DNA from: Flaveria trinervia
Taxonomy: Eukaryota > Streptophyta > Magnoliopsida > Asterales > Asteraceae
NCBI GenBank assembly: GCA_025506515.1
Contig: CM046447.1
Span: 90,057,498 to 90,121,497 of the forward strand
DNA: 64,000 bases
Direction of reading: 5' to 3'
Positions 10,267 to 20,460 of this stretch are shown piece after piece. The notes under the pieces were generated by a model, which saw only the letters and a list, made by a program, of their open reading frames with translations, made no database searches and was not told where the DNA came from. The translations under genes were made by a program, and so were the position numbers. The stretch's first letter is position 1; each line of letters begins with the position of its first letter.

Positions 10267-12763
10267 TGTGACAACTCGTGTTTCCAGATTACCATCGCCT
10301 CATAATCTAACGTTTCTCCAATAAATTTATTATTAATAATAAATTTGTTTTAATTAAAAGACTATAGTAATTATTTAAATATTAGCAACTAACTTTAAAA
10401 TTTATTAAACAAATCCAACCTAAATTGCATTATGAAAACTAGGACCCGAGTAACTTTAAACTAACAAACTCCCCTTATAAAAGAACCGAAGTCTTCCTTT
10501 CTCGGCCATTCTTAACAACCGTAACCCTAAACCACCGAAGCTCATCCCACCTCCCGGCCGTCGACCTCAGATCTCTTGGAACAAGCTTCATCCGGCAGTC
10601 TCTTTCGCGAGTTTCTAACCTCCGGCAACCGCACACCTTTTGACGCCTTCTCCGCTTCAACCGAGAGTTCTTGGAGCAGCGACATTGTTTTCTAATATGT
10701 TGATTGAGAATCGAATCAACCCGTACATTAACCGTAAGATTTACTCACCCATGACTTGCGGTTCGTCGCATTGCGGTTTTAGTTCTACTCTCGTCAGTGG
10801 GTTGCGGTTTAGTGATTATGGTGTTGTGTGTCTTTCGCGCATGTGTGTGTGTGTTGTATGTTGATGGTTTGGTGTAGGTTGTTCATCATGTATGTTCTTT
10901 TCTGTGGTACATGTATACATGTATATGTCCCTGCCGTATGTGTGTATATATGTTCTTGTATGTTGTGTGTGTGGTATGCATGTGCTTGTGTGCATGTGTG
11001 TAGAGTTTCATATGTGGTGATGTTTGTGTGTGTTATTTTGGCCGTGAGTGTGCATGTGTGTGTGCTTTCCTATTGTGTAGTGAAAAGGGGTGGGTCATAG
11101 CCGTGAGGTAGGCTTGGAATGGTAAATGGGTGGTGTTTGTCGATTATTAGAAACGAAGTTTGGGTCGTGTAATGATTATAGAAAGGGGTTTGGATATAAG
11201 TTACACCTTGGTGAGTGTCAAAACTCTTTTAGATGATAACATGGTCTTGTGAAGTCATGGAACATTGTTAGGTTGCATGTTTAGTCTAAAACTTGATAAA
11301 TCTAGTTCTGGCAGATTCTGTTAGTCAACTTGTGAACATTGTAACTTAATAATAATAAACTCAATCACTGCGTTTCTTGGGTCCAAATTGTGTATTTTTG
11401 AATCTATTTTCCAGAAAGCCCAACCACACTTAAATTGGACATGTAGAACTCAAGTTATTGCCTTTTTAGCGAAGGTAGGTTAAAACTATTCTTTTTGACA
11501 GCAAACAAAGGGTCAAATACTTTGATACATGATTTTCATTTTGAGGAACTGAGGGTTAAAATAAATGAATTGGAAAGTAACCCCATGAGTCTTGGAGCAA
11601 CTCCAAGTGGTTTCATCCTAAAATAGTGTATAGATTGGTGTTTAGAGAGGTTATAATAAAGTATGGCATATGAGTTTTATTATAAAAACTCTTATAATTA
11701 AAGATATATATATATACAATACATTCATGTATGGTCCAATGGGTGTATGAATAAATGAGTTTTATATGCTTGTGTGAATTTTTGTATGCTTGCGTTTTCA
11801 TGTGTATGGAGAGTCATGTTGTTTAGCTGACACCGCAACTGAACCGTGATCGCGAACCGTACCATTCTGCTCCGAATAATTAAGTCCATTCCTAATATTT
11901 AATCTCAATTAAATATTAAATGAAACCCAGGTTAATTGGAACCCGATCCTTTGTGTGTACCTTTTGATTTGTTGCCACGCATTCGAGGTGAGTCTTCACG
12001 GCCCCTATTTTACATCACTTCCTTTTGTGGGAGAAAACATGCAAACTTTATTTATAAATGGTTTCTAGTATTATTGTTTATCGCCTGTTACGTTAGTGCA
12101 AACATACTTAAAAGTCCTTACATTCTCGAACCGTTAGTAATGTGTAGCGAGGTAATTCTGAGTAGTACTACTGGTTTGACAAACCCCCCGCCCGGCTAGT
12201 CGCGCTAGCTTGATTGGAGGTCAAACGGGTGCGTTATTGACCTAACATTTGTCACTGTCTGGGTATACGTGACGGGAAGGCAACAAACTTACAAACAGTC
12301 AGCTTCGGTTTGAAACGCTAACTAACTTGATTATAGGCTAGCTACCTATCGATATGCTTTAATTACTTTACCATTCGAACAGTTACAAACATTTTTATCA
12401 GTTATTAAACCTGTGAACTCACCAACTTTATGTTGACACACTTTAGCATGTTTTCTCAGGTCACAGAAACGCTTAAGCTCATGTTGCACATTATGGAATG
12501 CACTCAGGACATGCATCATCAAACTCATTTATTTTGCTTTGAACATTTTATTTTGACATATATGTTGGGAACTTCTAGTATTGGTTTACATTTTTCTTTA
12601 CGCTTTCGCACTGATGTTTATTTCGTTTATGACTACTCTGATTTAGAGTTCAAACGTTTATTTAAGTTCATATAGTGTCGTTTGATATGACCGTGTCTGG
12701 GATCCTGGTTTGTCAGACGCCTCGCGGTAAAACCCCGCACGTGGAAATTTTGAGGGTGTGACA
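10267..12763 (+). mobile_element. Solo LTR with AAATG target-site duplication
   Basis: The segment starts TGTGACAACTCG and ends GAGGGTGTGACA, an inverted terminal match typical of plant Ty3 LTRs. AAATG lies at 10262-10266 and again at 12764-12768. There is no primer site, coding region or second LTR, so the element was reduced to one LTR (2497 bp) by recombination between its LTRs. It holds a GT-rich stretch at 10830-11080, whose open frames I regard as chance. Strand follows the TG...CA orientation and the usual ending of this type, and is not otherwise proven. Confidence 0.88.
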
Positions 12764-12805
12764 AAATGGCCAAGGCTTTATAATCAGGTATAACTCGGAA
12801 GCACG

Positions 12806-12831
12806 CGCGGGTTCAATCCCCGTCGTTCGCC
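12806..12831 (+). other. trnH-like 3' end (T-arm and acceptor), not a complete tRNA
   Basis: CGCGGGTTCAATCCCCGTC followed by GTTCGCC resembles the T-arm and acceptor end of plastid trnH-GUG, with one T to C change. The upstream sequence does not form the rest of a tRNA, so this is a fragment. The recognition is from memory. Confidence 0.5.
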
Positions 12832-13495
12832 CATCAATAAATGGACCATTTGTTACGGAGACAGAAGAAAAACCTAGAAAGCTTTTTTTCTGCAAGTCAT
12901 CTCGAGGCATAAGAAGATGATCCACTAGAGAGTGGCCCCAGGGGCAGGTCAGAAGGTATAGAATTTGAAAAGGGCAAGCAGGCGCAAGAACACAAACAGA
13001 AGATTCAACAAAGTATGAAAGCCTTTTTCTGGGAAGGTCAGTTGGGTGAGTTGGCTTTAGGAAAGGAGTTTCTATTATCGGTGTGTATGTACGTTGTATG
13101 GTCACGATTGAATGTAAAGCGCAGTATGATTTAAAAGAAAGTAAAGAATGGTTTTAATGAGATCAAAGTATGTTTTATTATAAAACTAGAACTCACTCAG
13201 CAACACTGACTTTTTATGTGTTTCCAGTTGGCAGGTAATAGTTGCTGAGGATGGCACGAGGCGGCTACTCAGCTCTGTTGGGATGGCATCCATGTTTATA
13301 ATGCTTTTGTGATGTAATGCAACCTGGGTTTTGTAATCGAATTACGATGTATTATTTTGCAAAAGCTTTTATAATGAAATGAGATGTCTATTTTGTTATT
13401 TTCGCTGCGATGTTTTGTGGAAGTTATATGTAATTATATATTTTATGTGCAATGAGGATCCAGCTGTAAGCATCCGGGAACGGGGCCTTACAAGT

Positions 13496-13508
13496 TGGTA
13501 TCAGAGCC
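13496..13508 (+). promoter_or_regulatory. Primer binding site of chromovirus copy 2
   Basis: TGGTATCAGAGCC lies three bases inside the 5' LTR and is the tRNA-iMet type. Confidence 0.9.
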
Positions 13509-13656
13509 AAAGTTTAAGTGAAATGGGTAAATTTTCAAAATAAACTTAACCTAAACTGAGAATGGGATGGAAAGGGAATGGGATGCCAATCTGCGTAGCT
13601 GTGTGCCATCAGGTATTTTCGTAAAGTTAACTGGTTTTATGTGTGCATGGTATGTG

Positions 13657-15752
13657 TGTAACACCCGGTTATTTATGTATTTCGAAGCCAACGAACAAAG
13701 AAAAAAGAAATAAAGTCCAAAGTCGAGGGACCAAACTCGCCAATGAGAGAAAGTTGGGGAAGTGGGAGTATTTAAGGGAGAGGGCAACCCTTTACCCTCT
13801 CCCCACACCAATATTTCAGCCAAGAAAAGAGAGAAGAAGAGACAAAGGAAGAAAAGAGGAAAAAGTGTTGGTTCGGGTTGGTTCGAGTAGCCAAAATCAT
13901 CGTGAAGTGAGTCAAATCAAAGCTCTACTCGTTGTGGTCATTTGTGTGAGTTCTAGGACCCCTCTTTTAAACGTTTTTGAATGATTTGTGGCTGGAACAC
14001 ATCTGAAAATCGGGTTTTTGAGTGTGTGCATGTTTACCCGTTTGTGTATGTGTATGTATGCGTATGATGCATTTGAGTCTTGTTTGTGGGCTTGTGTGTG
14101 CTTGAATGGTGTTGTGGTATGCATCACTAAGGTTTAGGATGGTTGATTTGGGCTTAAAATGGGTTTAGATGAGTTTGGAGGCCGAAAACCCTCGGCTGCA
14201 GTTGGGATGAACTGCATTCTGCACCAGCTAGGGCTAGGCGACCGAATGGAGGCCATACGGCCGAATAGGGTGCGATTAGGGTCCATTCGCATGATTGAGG
14301 TCCATTCGCATGATTGAAAGGCCAGTCGCATGGAGGTCATGCGATTGAAGGTCCAGTCGCATAAGTGTTCATCCACATAAGTCCCATTCGCATAAGGTCC
14401 ATCCGCATTAGTCCATTCGCACGATTGGGTGTTCATTCGCATGAGTGTTCATCCGCATTGGTTCATTCACATGATGTTCAGTCGCATGGAGGCCATGTGA
14501 CTGAAGGGTGTCCATACGCCTGAATAGGGCTGTTGCACCCGAGGAAAGTGTAGTTTGACTTCTGACTTTCGGGGGAAAGTGCAGATGTAAGTTTTGACGT
14601 AAAGGTTCCCGTAAGTTCATGTAGGGTGACGATTGAGCCTTAGAGAGCATGTAGGGCATGACGATGATGATGTTGCATGTTTATGCATGATATGTATGTA
14701 CGATGTTGCCATGTATGATGATGATGATGATGACTGTGTATGATATGTTCCTTGTTATGATGTATGTTTATCTTTCCGTGGCTTTACGTGTTATGTTATG
14801 AATGAACCGAAAGTATTATGTAACGTAAAGCGAAAGATAATGAAAAAGTAACATGATGAATGAATGCATGCATTAATGAACGAATGAATGTAAGAAGGCT
14901 TGCAAGCAAATGTATGGAGGTGCACACCCAATGAAGTTGTTAGCTCAGCGGTGTACGGGTTAGCTACCCTGAAGGATGCACACTGGGGTCCAATCTTTGT
15001 GATTGACCATATGAATGGGATCCTTGCCACTTGCCCTAGGTGTTAGAGTCAGCTTCGTGCACAATGTTCGAGGTCTATGAAGACCTCAGGCTCAGTTACC
15101 CGCTTCGTGCATAATGTTCGGGGTATAGCATAAGGCATTGATCCGGAACAGAAGAGAAAAGATAAATGGTGAATGTACTTGCCCTAGGTACTGGAGTCAG
15201 CTCCATGCCCAATGTTCGAGGTCTATGAAAGACCTCAGGCCCAGTTACCCGCTTCGTGCACAATGTTCGGGGTAATGTACATGTCACTGAAGTAATGAAT
15301 GTACGAATGAAAGTAAGAATATACGAACAAATGGAAGTTAAAGAATGAATGATGAAGATACTAATGATGTTATCTGAATATGTATGATGTATGATCGCAT
15401 GAACGTAAAGAATGGTTTTTAACAAGAGATAAGTATGTTTTATTTATAAAACTAGAACTCACTCAGCAACGCTGACTTTGATGTGTTTCCGGTTGGCAGG
15501 TAATAGTTGCTGAGGATGACACGAGGCGGCTACTCAGCTCTTTTAGGATGGCATTCTTTTGATTAATTTTTTTGCATTGTAATGCGAACAAGTTGTTTTG
15601 TAATGAATGTTGTATTAACTTGCAAAAGCATTTACATGGAAATGAAAGATTATTTTAGTGTTCTGCTGCGATTTTATGAAATACGAATGTAAATATATGT
15701 TTTATGAGCGATGAGAATCCAACTGTAAGCGTCCCGGGAACGGGGCCTTACA
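13657..15752 (+). mobile_element. Solo LTR of a related chromovirus, nested in the leader of copy 2
   Basis: It starts TGTAACACCCGG and ends CGGGGCCTTACA like the LTRs of its host element, but with many differences: its TATA region reads TATTTAAG (13769) and its internal tandem array differs. ATGTG stands at 13652-13656 and at 15753-15757, so it inserted on its own as a full element and later collapsed. The leader of copy 2 resumes at 15758 after the repeated ATGTG. Confidence 0.92.
15031..15275 (+). repeat. Direct repeat of about 95 bp inside the solo LTR
   Basis: 15031-15125 and 15179-15275 share TTGCCCTAGGT, GAGTCAGCT, ATGTTCGAGGTCTATGAA, GACCTCAGG and CAGTTACCCGCTTCGTGC. This array takes the place of the 61-bp array of the host element's LTRs and marks a separate subfamily. 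Confidence 0.82.
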
Positions 15753-15941
15753 ATGTGGTTATGTGATGTATGTAGATTTAAATACTAATGTAGTCAGGAC
15801 AGGTAATGCTTGGGATATAAAGAGTAAAGTAAGTGGCTAATCACAACTGGCCACTGTAATTAGGACTTACTATACTTGACATAAACTGAGTTGTTCCCTT
15901 GAATGACCGTGTTGGTGTTTGAATCTTTCAATGTGCGTGTG

Positions 15942-17095
15942 ATGGCCGGTGGTAGATCTTCAAAAGCCTCGCGTGGTGGAGGTCACGGTGCTGAACCGCG
16001 ACCCAAGGGAGGGAGACCTAGAGTTGAAAAGGTGGTTCCCGAAAAAGCAGAGACCCCTCATCCGGAGGGTGGCGACGAGAGTGCCAATCTGAGCCTTAAT
16101 AAAGGAGACTGTTGTAAAAGAAGTTCATCAGGTCATGCAGACGATCTTACCGTTTGTAGTGACTGAAGTTATCAAGGCTGTAACTATGGGGCATTTATGA
16201 GATGCAAGCCCCTAACTTTTGATGGTAATAGCACTGCTGCTGCTGCTCACCAGTGGGTGAGGGAAATAGAGGTTGTACTTGATATCAGCGAGTGCCAAGA
16301 GGACCAAAAGGTGAAGTTCGCTACCCACTCTTTTGTGGACTCAGCTCTATGTTGGTGGGACAAAATTGTCTAAGCTGAGGGTAGCAGGGCCATTGGGAGG
16401 ATAAGATGGTCTGAGCTAAAAACGTTTGTGATTGAGGAGTTTTGTCCTCATTGGGAAATGGACAAGGTCGAAAGGGAGTTCTTGCAACTGGAGGCGGGAA
16501 CCATGACACACCAGCAGTACACCACAAAGTTCAACGAGATGGCACGTCTGGTGCCGGATCAGGTGAGACCCCTGTCTCGAAAAATCAAGAGGTATATTCA
16601 GGGTTTGCCAGCGGATATTCGCAGGCACATGATCGTTGTCCGCCGAGCACGTTTAGGTCGGCGGTGGATTTGGCAGGGAGACTGTATGATGAGAGGACGG
16701 TGGTGGTGGCTGAAGGTGGCAAGAAGAGTGGTGGTGATCGGAACTGGCAGGGGAAGAGGTTTGGTCGGGGTAGTGCCTCGACGGGTAACAAGAAGGCCCG
16801 GATGGACGACCGCCATGTGGTCGCATCGGGTGCTGGCATAAAGAAGTGTGGTAGGTGTGGGAGAGAACATATCGGGAAATGTAGGCTGGGGTTGAATGTG
16901 TGCTTCAAATGTGGGAAGCCAGGGCATATAGCCAAGGACTGTCGTACGGTCCAGTGCTATAACTGTGGTGAAGAGGGTCACGTGAGTAGGGATTGTAAGA
17001 AGCTGAGGGCTGAGAGTTCCGGGGCGAAGAAGACGGGAGGTGAAGGACCGAGGGCGAGCGCTAGGGCATTCACCATGACACAAGAGGAAGCTAGG
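15942..17095 (+). pseudogene. gag: Gag of chromovirus copy 2, frameshifted
   Basis: The likely start is the ATG at 15942 (MAGGRSSKAS). Frameshifts lie near 16130 and 16643, with stops such as 16164-16166. Central Gag features are present: AAAHQWVREIE and CWWDKI at 16230-16370, then EEFCPHWEMDKVEREFLQL at 16434. Two CCHC zinc knuckles, CFKCGKPGHIAKDC and CYNCGEEGHVSRDC, lie at about 16902-16995, preceded by CGRCGREHIGKC. From about 16640 the frame is open straight into protease, so Gag and Pol form one polyprotein here and no Gag-protease intron is present. Gag packages the element RNA; this copy cannot make it whole. Confidence 0.9.
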
Positions 17096-18430
17096 ACGGA
17101 TCCTGATGTTGTGACTGGTACGTTTCTAGTGAACCAAACTTTAGCTTCGGTGTTATTTGATTCTGGTGCCAGTAAAAGTTTTATTTCTGCTGATTTCTGT
17201 GCTAAGCTGCCTGTTAGTAGTAGACGTGTTGATGCGCCCTTCGATGTAGAAACTACCATAGGTAAGTCTACCAGGATTTCTGAGATGATAGAGAATTGTT
17301 ATGTGGATCTAGAAGGTCATAAGTTTCCTGTGAGACCATTCGTGATGACCTTAGGTGGTTTCGATTTGGTTCTTGGAATGGATTGGTTGGCGGACTCCGA
17401 GGCGAACATTGTGTGTAGTAAGAAAGTGATTCGTTTGACAGCGCCCGACGGGAGTTTGGTAACGGTTTATGGTGATCGGGTTACTACAATCCCGAAGGTA
17501 ATCTCAATGGCGGTGGCGGGAAAGTGTATGAGGTGTGGATGTAGTGCCTACTTGGCCTATGTAAAGGATGTAGATACGCCAACACCACAACTGTCTGATG
17601 TACCGATTGTGTGTGATTTCCCAGACGTGTTCCCGGAAGACTTATCAGGAGTGCCACCTAACAGAGTGATTGAGTTTCAGATTGATCTGATACCGGGTGC
17701 CCAACCTGTTGCCAAGGCACCATATCGGTTGGCTCTGACTGAGACTAAGGAGTTGATGGAGCAGTTGCAAGAGCTGCTGGATAAGGGGTTCATCAGACCA
17801 AGTATCTCTCCTTGGGGTGCTCCAGTCCTGTTTGTGAAGAAGAAAGACGGTAGCATGAGGATGTGCATTGACTACCGAGAGCTGAACAAGTTGACGGTGA
17901 AGAACCGATACCCCTTACCGAGAATAGATGATTTGTTCGATCAGCTTCAGGGTGCCAGTTGGTTTTCAAGGATAGATCTTCGATCTAGTTACCATCAGCT
18001 GAAGGTGAAGGAGCAGGATATCCCTAAAATAGCTTTTCGCACGCGCTATGGTCACTACGAGTTTCTGGTTATGTCTTTTGGTTTGACCAATGCGCCAGCT
18101 GCTTTTATGGATCTAATGAATCGGGTGTGTCGCTCGATGTTAAATAAATCAGTGATTGTTTTTATTGATGATATCTTGATTTATTCGAAGAGCGAGATTG
18201 AGCATGCCAGTCACATTTGGGAAGTTTTGGAGACGTTGAGAAAGGAGAAGTTGTACGCCAAGTTCTCCAAGTGTGCGTTCTGGTTGCGTGAAGTTCAATT
18301 CTTGGGTCATGTGGTGAATCCCGACGGGATTATGGTGGACCCGGCTAAGGTGGAGGCAGTGATGCAATGGAAGTCTCCTAAGACGCCATCCAAGATTCAT
18401 AGCTTCTTGGGTTTGGCGGGCTATTATTGA
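17096..18430 (+). pseudogene. pol: Protease and reverse transcriptase of chromovirus copy 2 (long open stretch)
   Basis: One open frame, continuous with the zinc knuckles, runs to TGA 18428-18430. The protease motif is LFDSGASKSFI at about 17155, with DLVLGMDWL at about 17364. RT motifs are complete: DVPIVCDFPDVFPEDL (about 17597), FIRPSISPWGAPVLFVKKKDG (about 17790), CIDYRELNKL, FRTRYGHYEFLVM, FGLTNAPAAFMDLMN, the catalytic FIDDILIYSKS (about 18160) and FLGHVVNPDGIMVDP. The stop replaces the Arg expected in the GYYRRFI motif, consistent with CGA to TGA. This is the best preserved coding part of either chromovirus. Confidence 0.94.
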
Positions 18431-20067
18431 AGGTTTATCCAAGACTTTTCTAAGATTGCTTCTCCACTAACCAAGTAAACCCAAAAAGATGTGAAGTTTG
18501 TATGAGATCAAGCTCAAGAGAAGGCATTCGAAGAATTGAAGGCAAGATTGACTCAAGCTCTTGTTCTGTCATTACCCGATGGAAGCGAAGATCTGGTGGT
18601 TTATTCTGATGCTTCTTATTCGGGGTTGGGGTGTGTGTTAATGCAGAGAGGAAAGGTTATAGCTTACGCATCTCGTAGTTGAAGGTTCATGAGGTCAATT
18701 ATCCTACTCATGACTTGGAGTTAGCAGCCGTGGTCTTTGCACTAAAGATTTGGAAGCACTATCTGTACGGAACGAAGTGCACCATCTTCACCGACCACAA
18801 GAGCTTAAAGTACTTCTTTGAGCATAAGGACCTGAATATGAGGCAGAGACGATGGTTGGATCTTATAAAGAATTATGATTGTGAGATCCATTACCATTCG
18901 CGCAAAGCTAACATGGTGACAGATGCCCTTAGTAGAAAGGAGAGGCCCGAACCGATTTGAGTGAAAGCCTATCAGTTGATCATGACCTCAGACGTGATGA
19001 AGCAAGTTAAAGAGTTTCAAGATGAGACATTGAAAGAAGATCAACTTAACTCTGAAAGAATGAGAGGTCTGATTGGGAAATTGGGTGAAAGCACACTTGG
19101 TGTTAAAACCCGATTTGAACAGGTGTGGATTCCTCATTTTGGAGATCTACGGGTGAAGATCATGGATGAGGCTCACAAGACTCGATACTCCATTCATCCT
19201 GGTGCCATAAAGATGTATCAAGATATGAAGAAGGATTATTGGTGGCCGGGTATGAAACGCGACATGGTGGAGTATGTGAGTAAGTGCCTTACCTGTCTAC
19301 AGGTGAAGGCCGAGCATCAAAAGCCGTATGGGAAGATCCAACCTTTGGATATACCAGAATGGAAGTAGGAGCACATCACCATGGATTTTATTATGAAGCT
19401 ATCGCGTACTCCGAAAGGGTACGATGCTATATGGTGATTGTGGACCGTCTGACGAAGAGTGCTCACTTCCTACCGATTCGCGAAACATATTCATCCGAGA
19501 GGTTGGCTAATCTGTTCATCATGGAAGTTGTAACTTGTCATGGTGTGTCGGTGTCTATTGTGTCTGATCGTGACACCCGGTTTACCTCCAAATTTGGAAG
19601 AAATTCCACGACGCTATGGGTATGAGGTTACATATTAGCACGGCTTATCATCCCCAAACTGATGGTCAGTCAGAAAGGACCATTCAGACATGGAAGACAT
19701 ACTTCGGGCATGTGTGATTGATTTTGGGGGAAGTTGGGATGACCATTTACCGTTAGTTGAATTCTCATACAACAACAGCTATCATGCCAGCATTGGCATG
19801 CCTTCATATGAGATGCTATACGGTAGGAGATGCAGAACACCCGTCTGTTAGGGTGATATTGGTCAGAAAGAACTAGGAAGTGTCAAGGTAATCGAGGCTA
19901 CGACTGAGAAGCTTGAAAAGATCAAGGCCTTCATGAAGGCAGCCAAAGATAGACAGAAGTCGTATGTTGATAAATGACGCAGACCGATTGAGTTCCAGGT
20001 GGGTGACTGGGTTATGTTGAAGGTCTAACCTTGGAAGGGTATTATTCGATTCAGAAAGCGGGGCAAG
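18431..20067 (+). pseudogene. pol: RNase H and integrase of chromovirus copy 2
   Basis: RNase H is seen in YSDASYSGLGCVLMQRGKVIAYASR (about 18602), THDLELAAVVFALKIWKHYLYG (about 18706) and TDHKSLKYFF (about 18790). Integrase follows: a zinc-binding HPGAIKMYQ...YVSKCLTCLQ (about 19195-19305), EHITMDFI after a stop at 19366-19368, VDRLTKSAHFLPI (about 19441), IVSDRDTRFTS (about 19557) and HPQTDGQSERTIQT (about 19650). Stops at 18476, 18503, 19366, 19849 and 19975 and frameshifts near 18680, 19420 and 19615 disable it. Several of these stops replace an expected Trp or Arg. Confidence 0.92.
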
Positions 20068-20421
20068 TTGAGCCCAAGGTATATAGGTCCTTTCCGAATC
20101 ATAGCTCGAGTAGAAGAGGTGGCCTATAGATTGGAGTTACCAAATGAGCTAAGTGGAATCCACCCGACATTCCACGTATCTCATCTAAGGAAGTGCTTGG
20201 CGGATGAAGACATGATTGTTCCACTAGAGGATATCGAAGTAGACGAACGGCTCAATTATGTGGAGCAACCAGTGGCAATCATCGATAGAAAAGAGAAGAG
20301 GCTGAGAAATAAAGTGGTCCCCCTGGTGCATGTACAGTGGAAGCACAGGAAGGGATCCGAGTCAACGTGGGAGACTGAGGAAGAAATGAGACAGCATTAT
20401 CCACGTTTGTTCGAAGAATAA
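20068..20421 (+). pseudogene. Integrase C-terminus with chromodomain, chromovirus copy 2
   Basis: An open stretch of 117 residues ends the polyprotein. It begins with the GPF/Y-type module (LSPRYIGPFRI), continues with HPTFHVSHLRKCL, and closes with a chromodomain-like segment carrying the aromatic pattern VQWKHRKGSESTWE and EEEMRQHYPRLF. Such tails are known to guide chromovirus insertion to heterochromatin. The stretch is open but the upstream frame is broken. The polypurine tract follows 26 bases downstream. Confidence 0.9.
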
Positions 20422-20446
20422 CAGGTTTCGAGGACGAAACCTATTT

Positions 20447-20458
20447 AAGGGGGGTGGA
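20447..20458 (+). promoter_or_regulatory. Polypurine tract of chromovirus copy 2
   Basis: AAGGGGGGTGGA lies just before the 3' LTR start at 20461 and follows the TTTCGAGGACGAAAC motif common in this clade. Confidence 0.88.
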
Positions 20459-20460
20459 CT

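Larger units (their letters stand above)
9972..13081. other. Insert in 5' LTR, probably organelle DNA, later hit by a solo LTR
   Basis: Comparison with the 3' LTR (21840-21885) shows that everything from 9972 to 13081 is extra. Taking away the solo LTR and one AAATG leaves about 608 bp (9972-10266 plus 12769-13081). It is balanced in base composition, unlike the AT-rich surroundings, and contains a stretch at 12806-12831 that closely matches the 3' end of plastid-type trnH as I remember it. No target-site duplication is visible at the junctions, which fits capture at a double-strand break. A mitochondrial source, with plastid-derived trnH, is my best guess but not shown. Confidence 0.55.
8480..13492 (+). 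repeat. 5' LTR of chromovirus copy 2, interrupted
   Basis: The two pieces 8480-9971 and 13082-13492 together match the 3' LTR at 20461-22280. Together they total about 1.9 kb against 1.82 kb for the 3' LTR. A TATA box (TATATAAA) lies at 8590-8597. The first 130 bases are strongly shared with the 3' LTR and with the solo LTR at 13657. Confidence 0.93.

Noticed and set aside
10828..11100. 90-codon plus-strand frame rich in Cys and Val
   Set aside because: Produced by TGTGTG-rich sequence inside a solo LTR.
12769..12831. A complete tRNA gene
   Set aside because: Only the T-arm and acceptor end match a tRNA; no D-arm or anticodon arm can be formed from the upstream bases.
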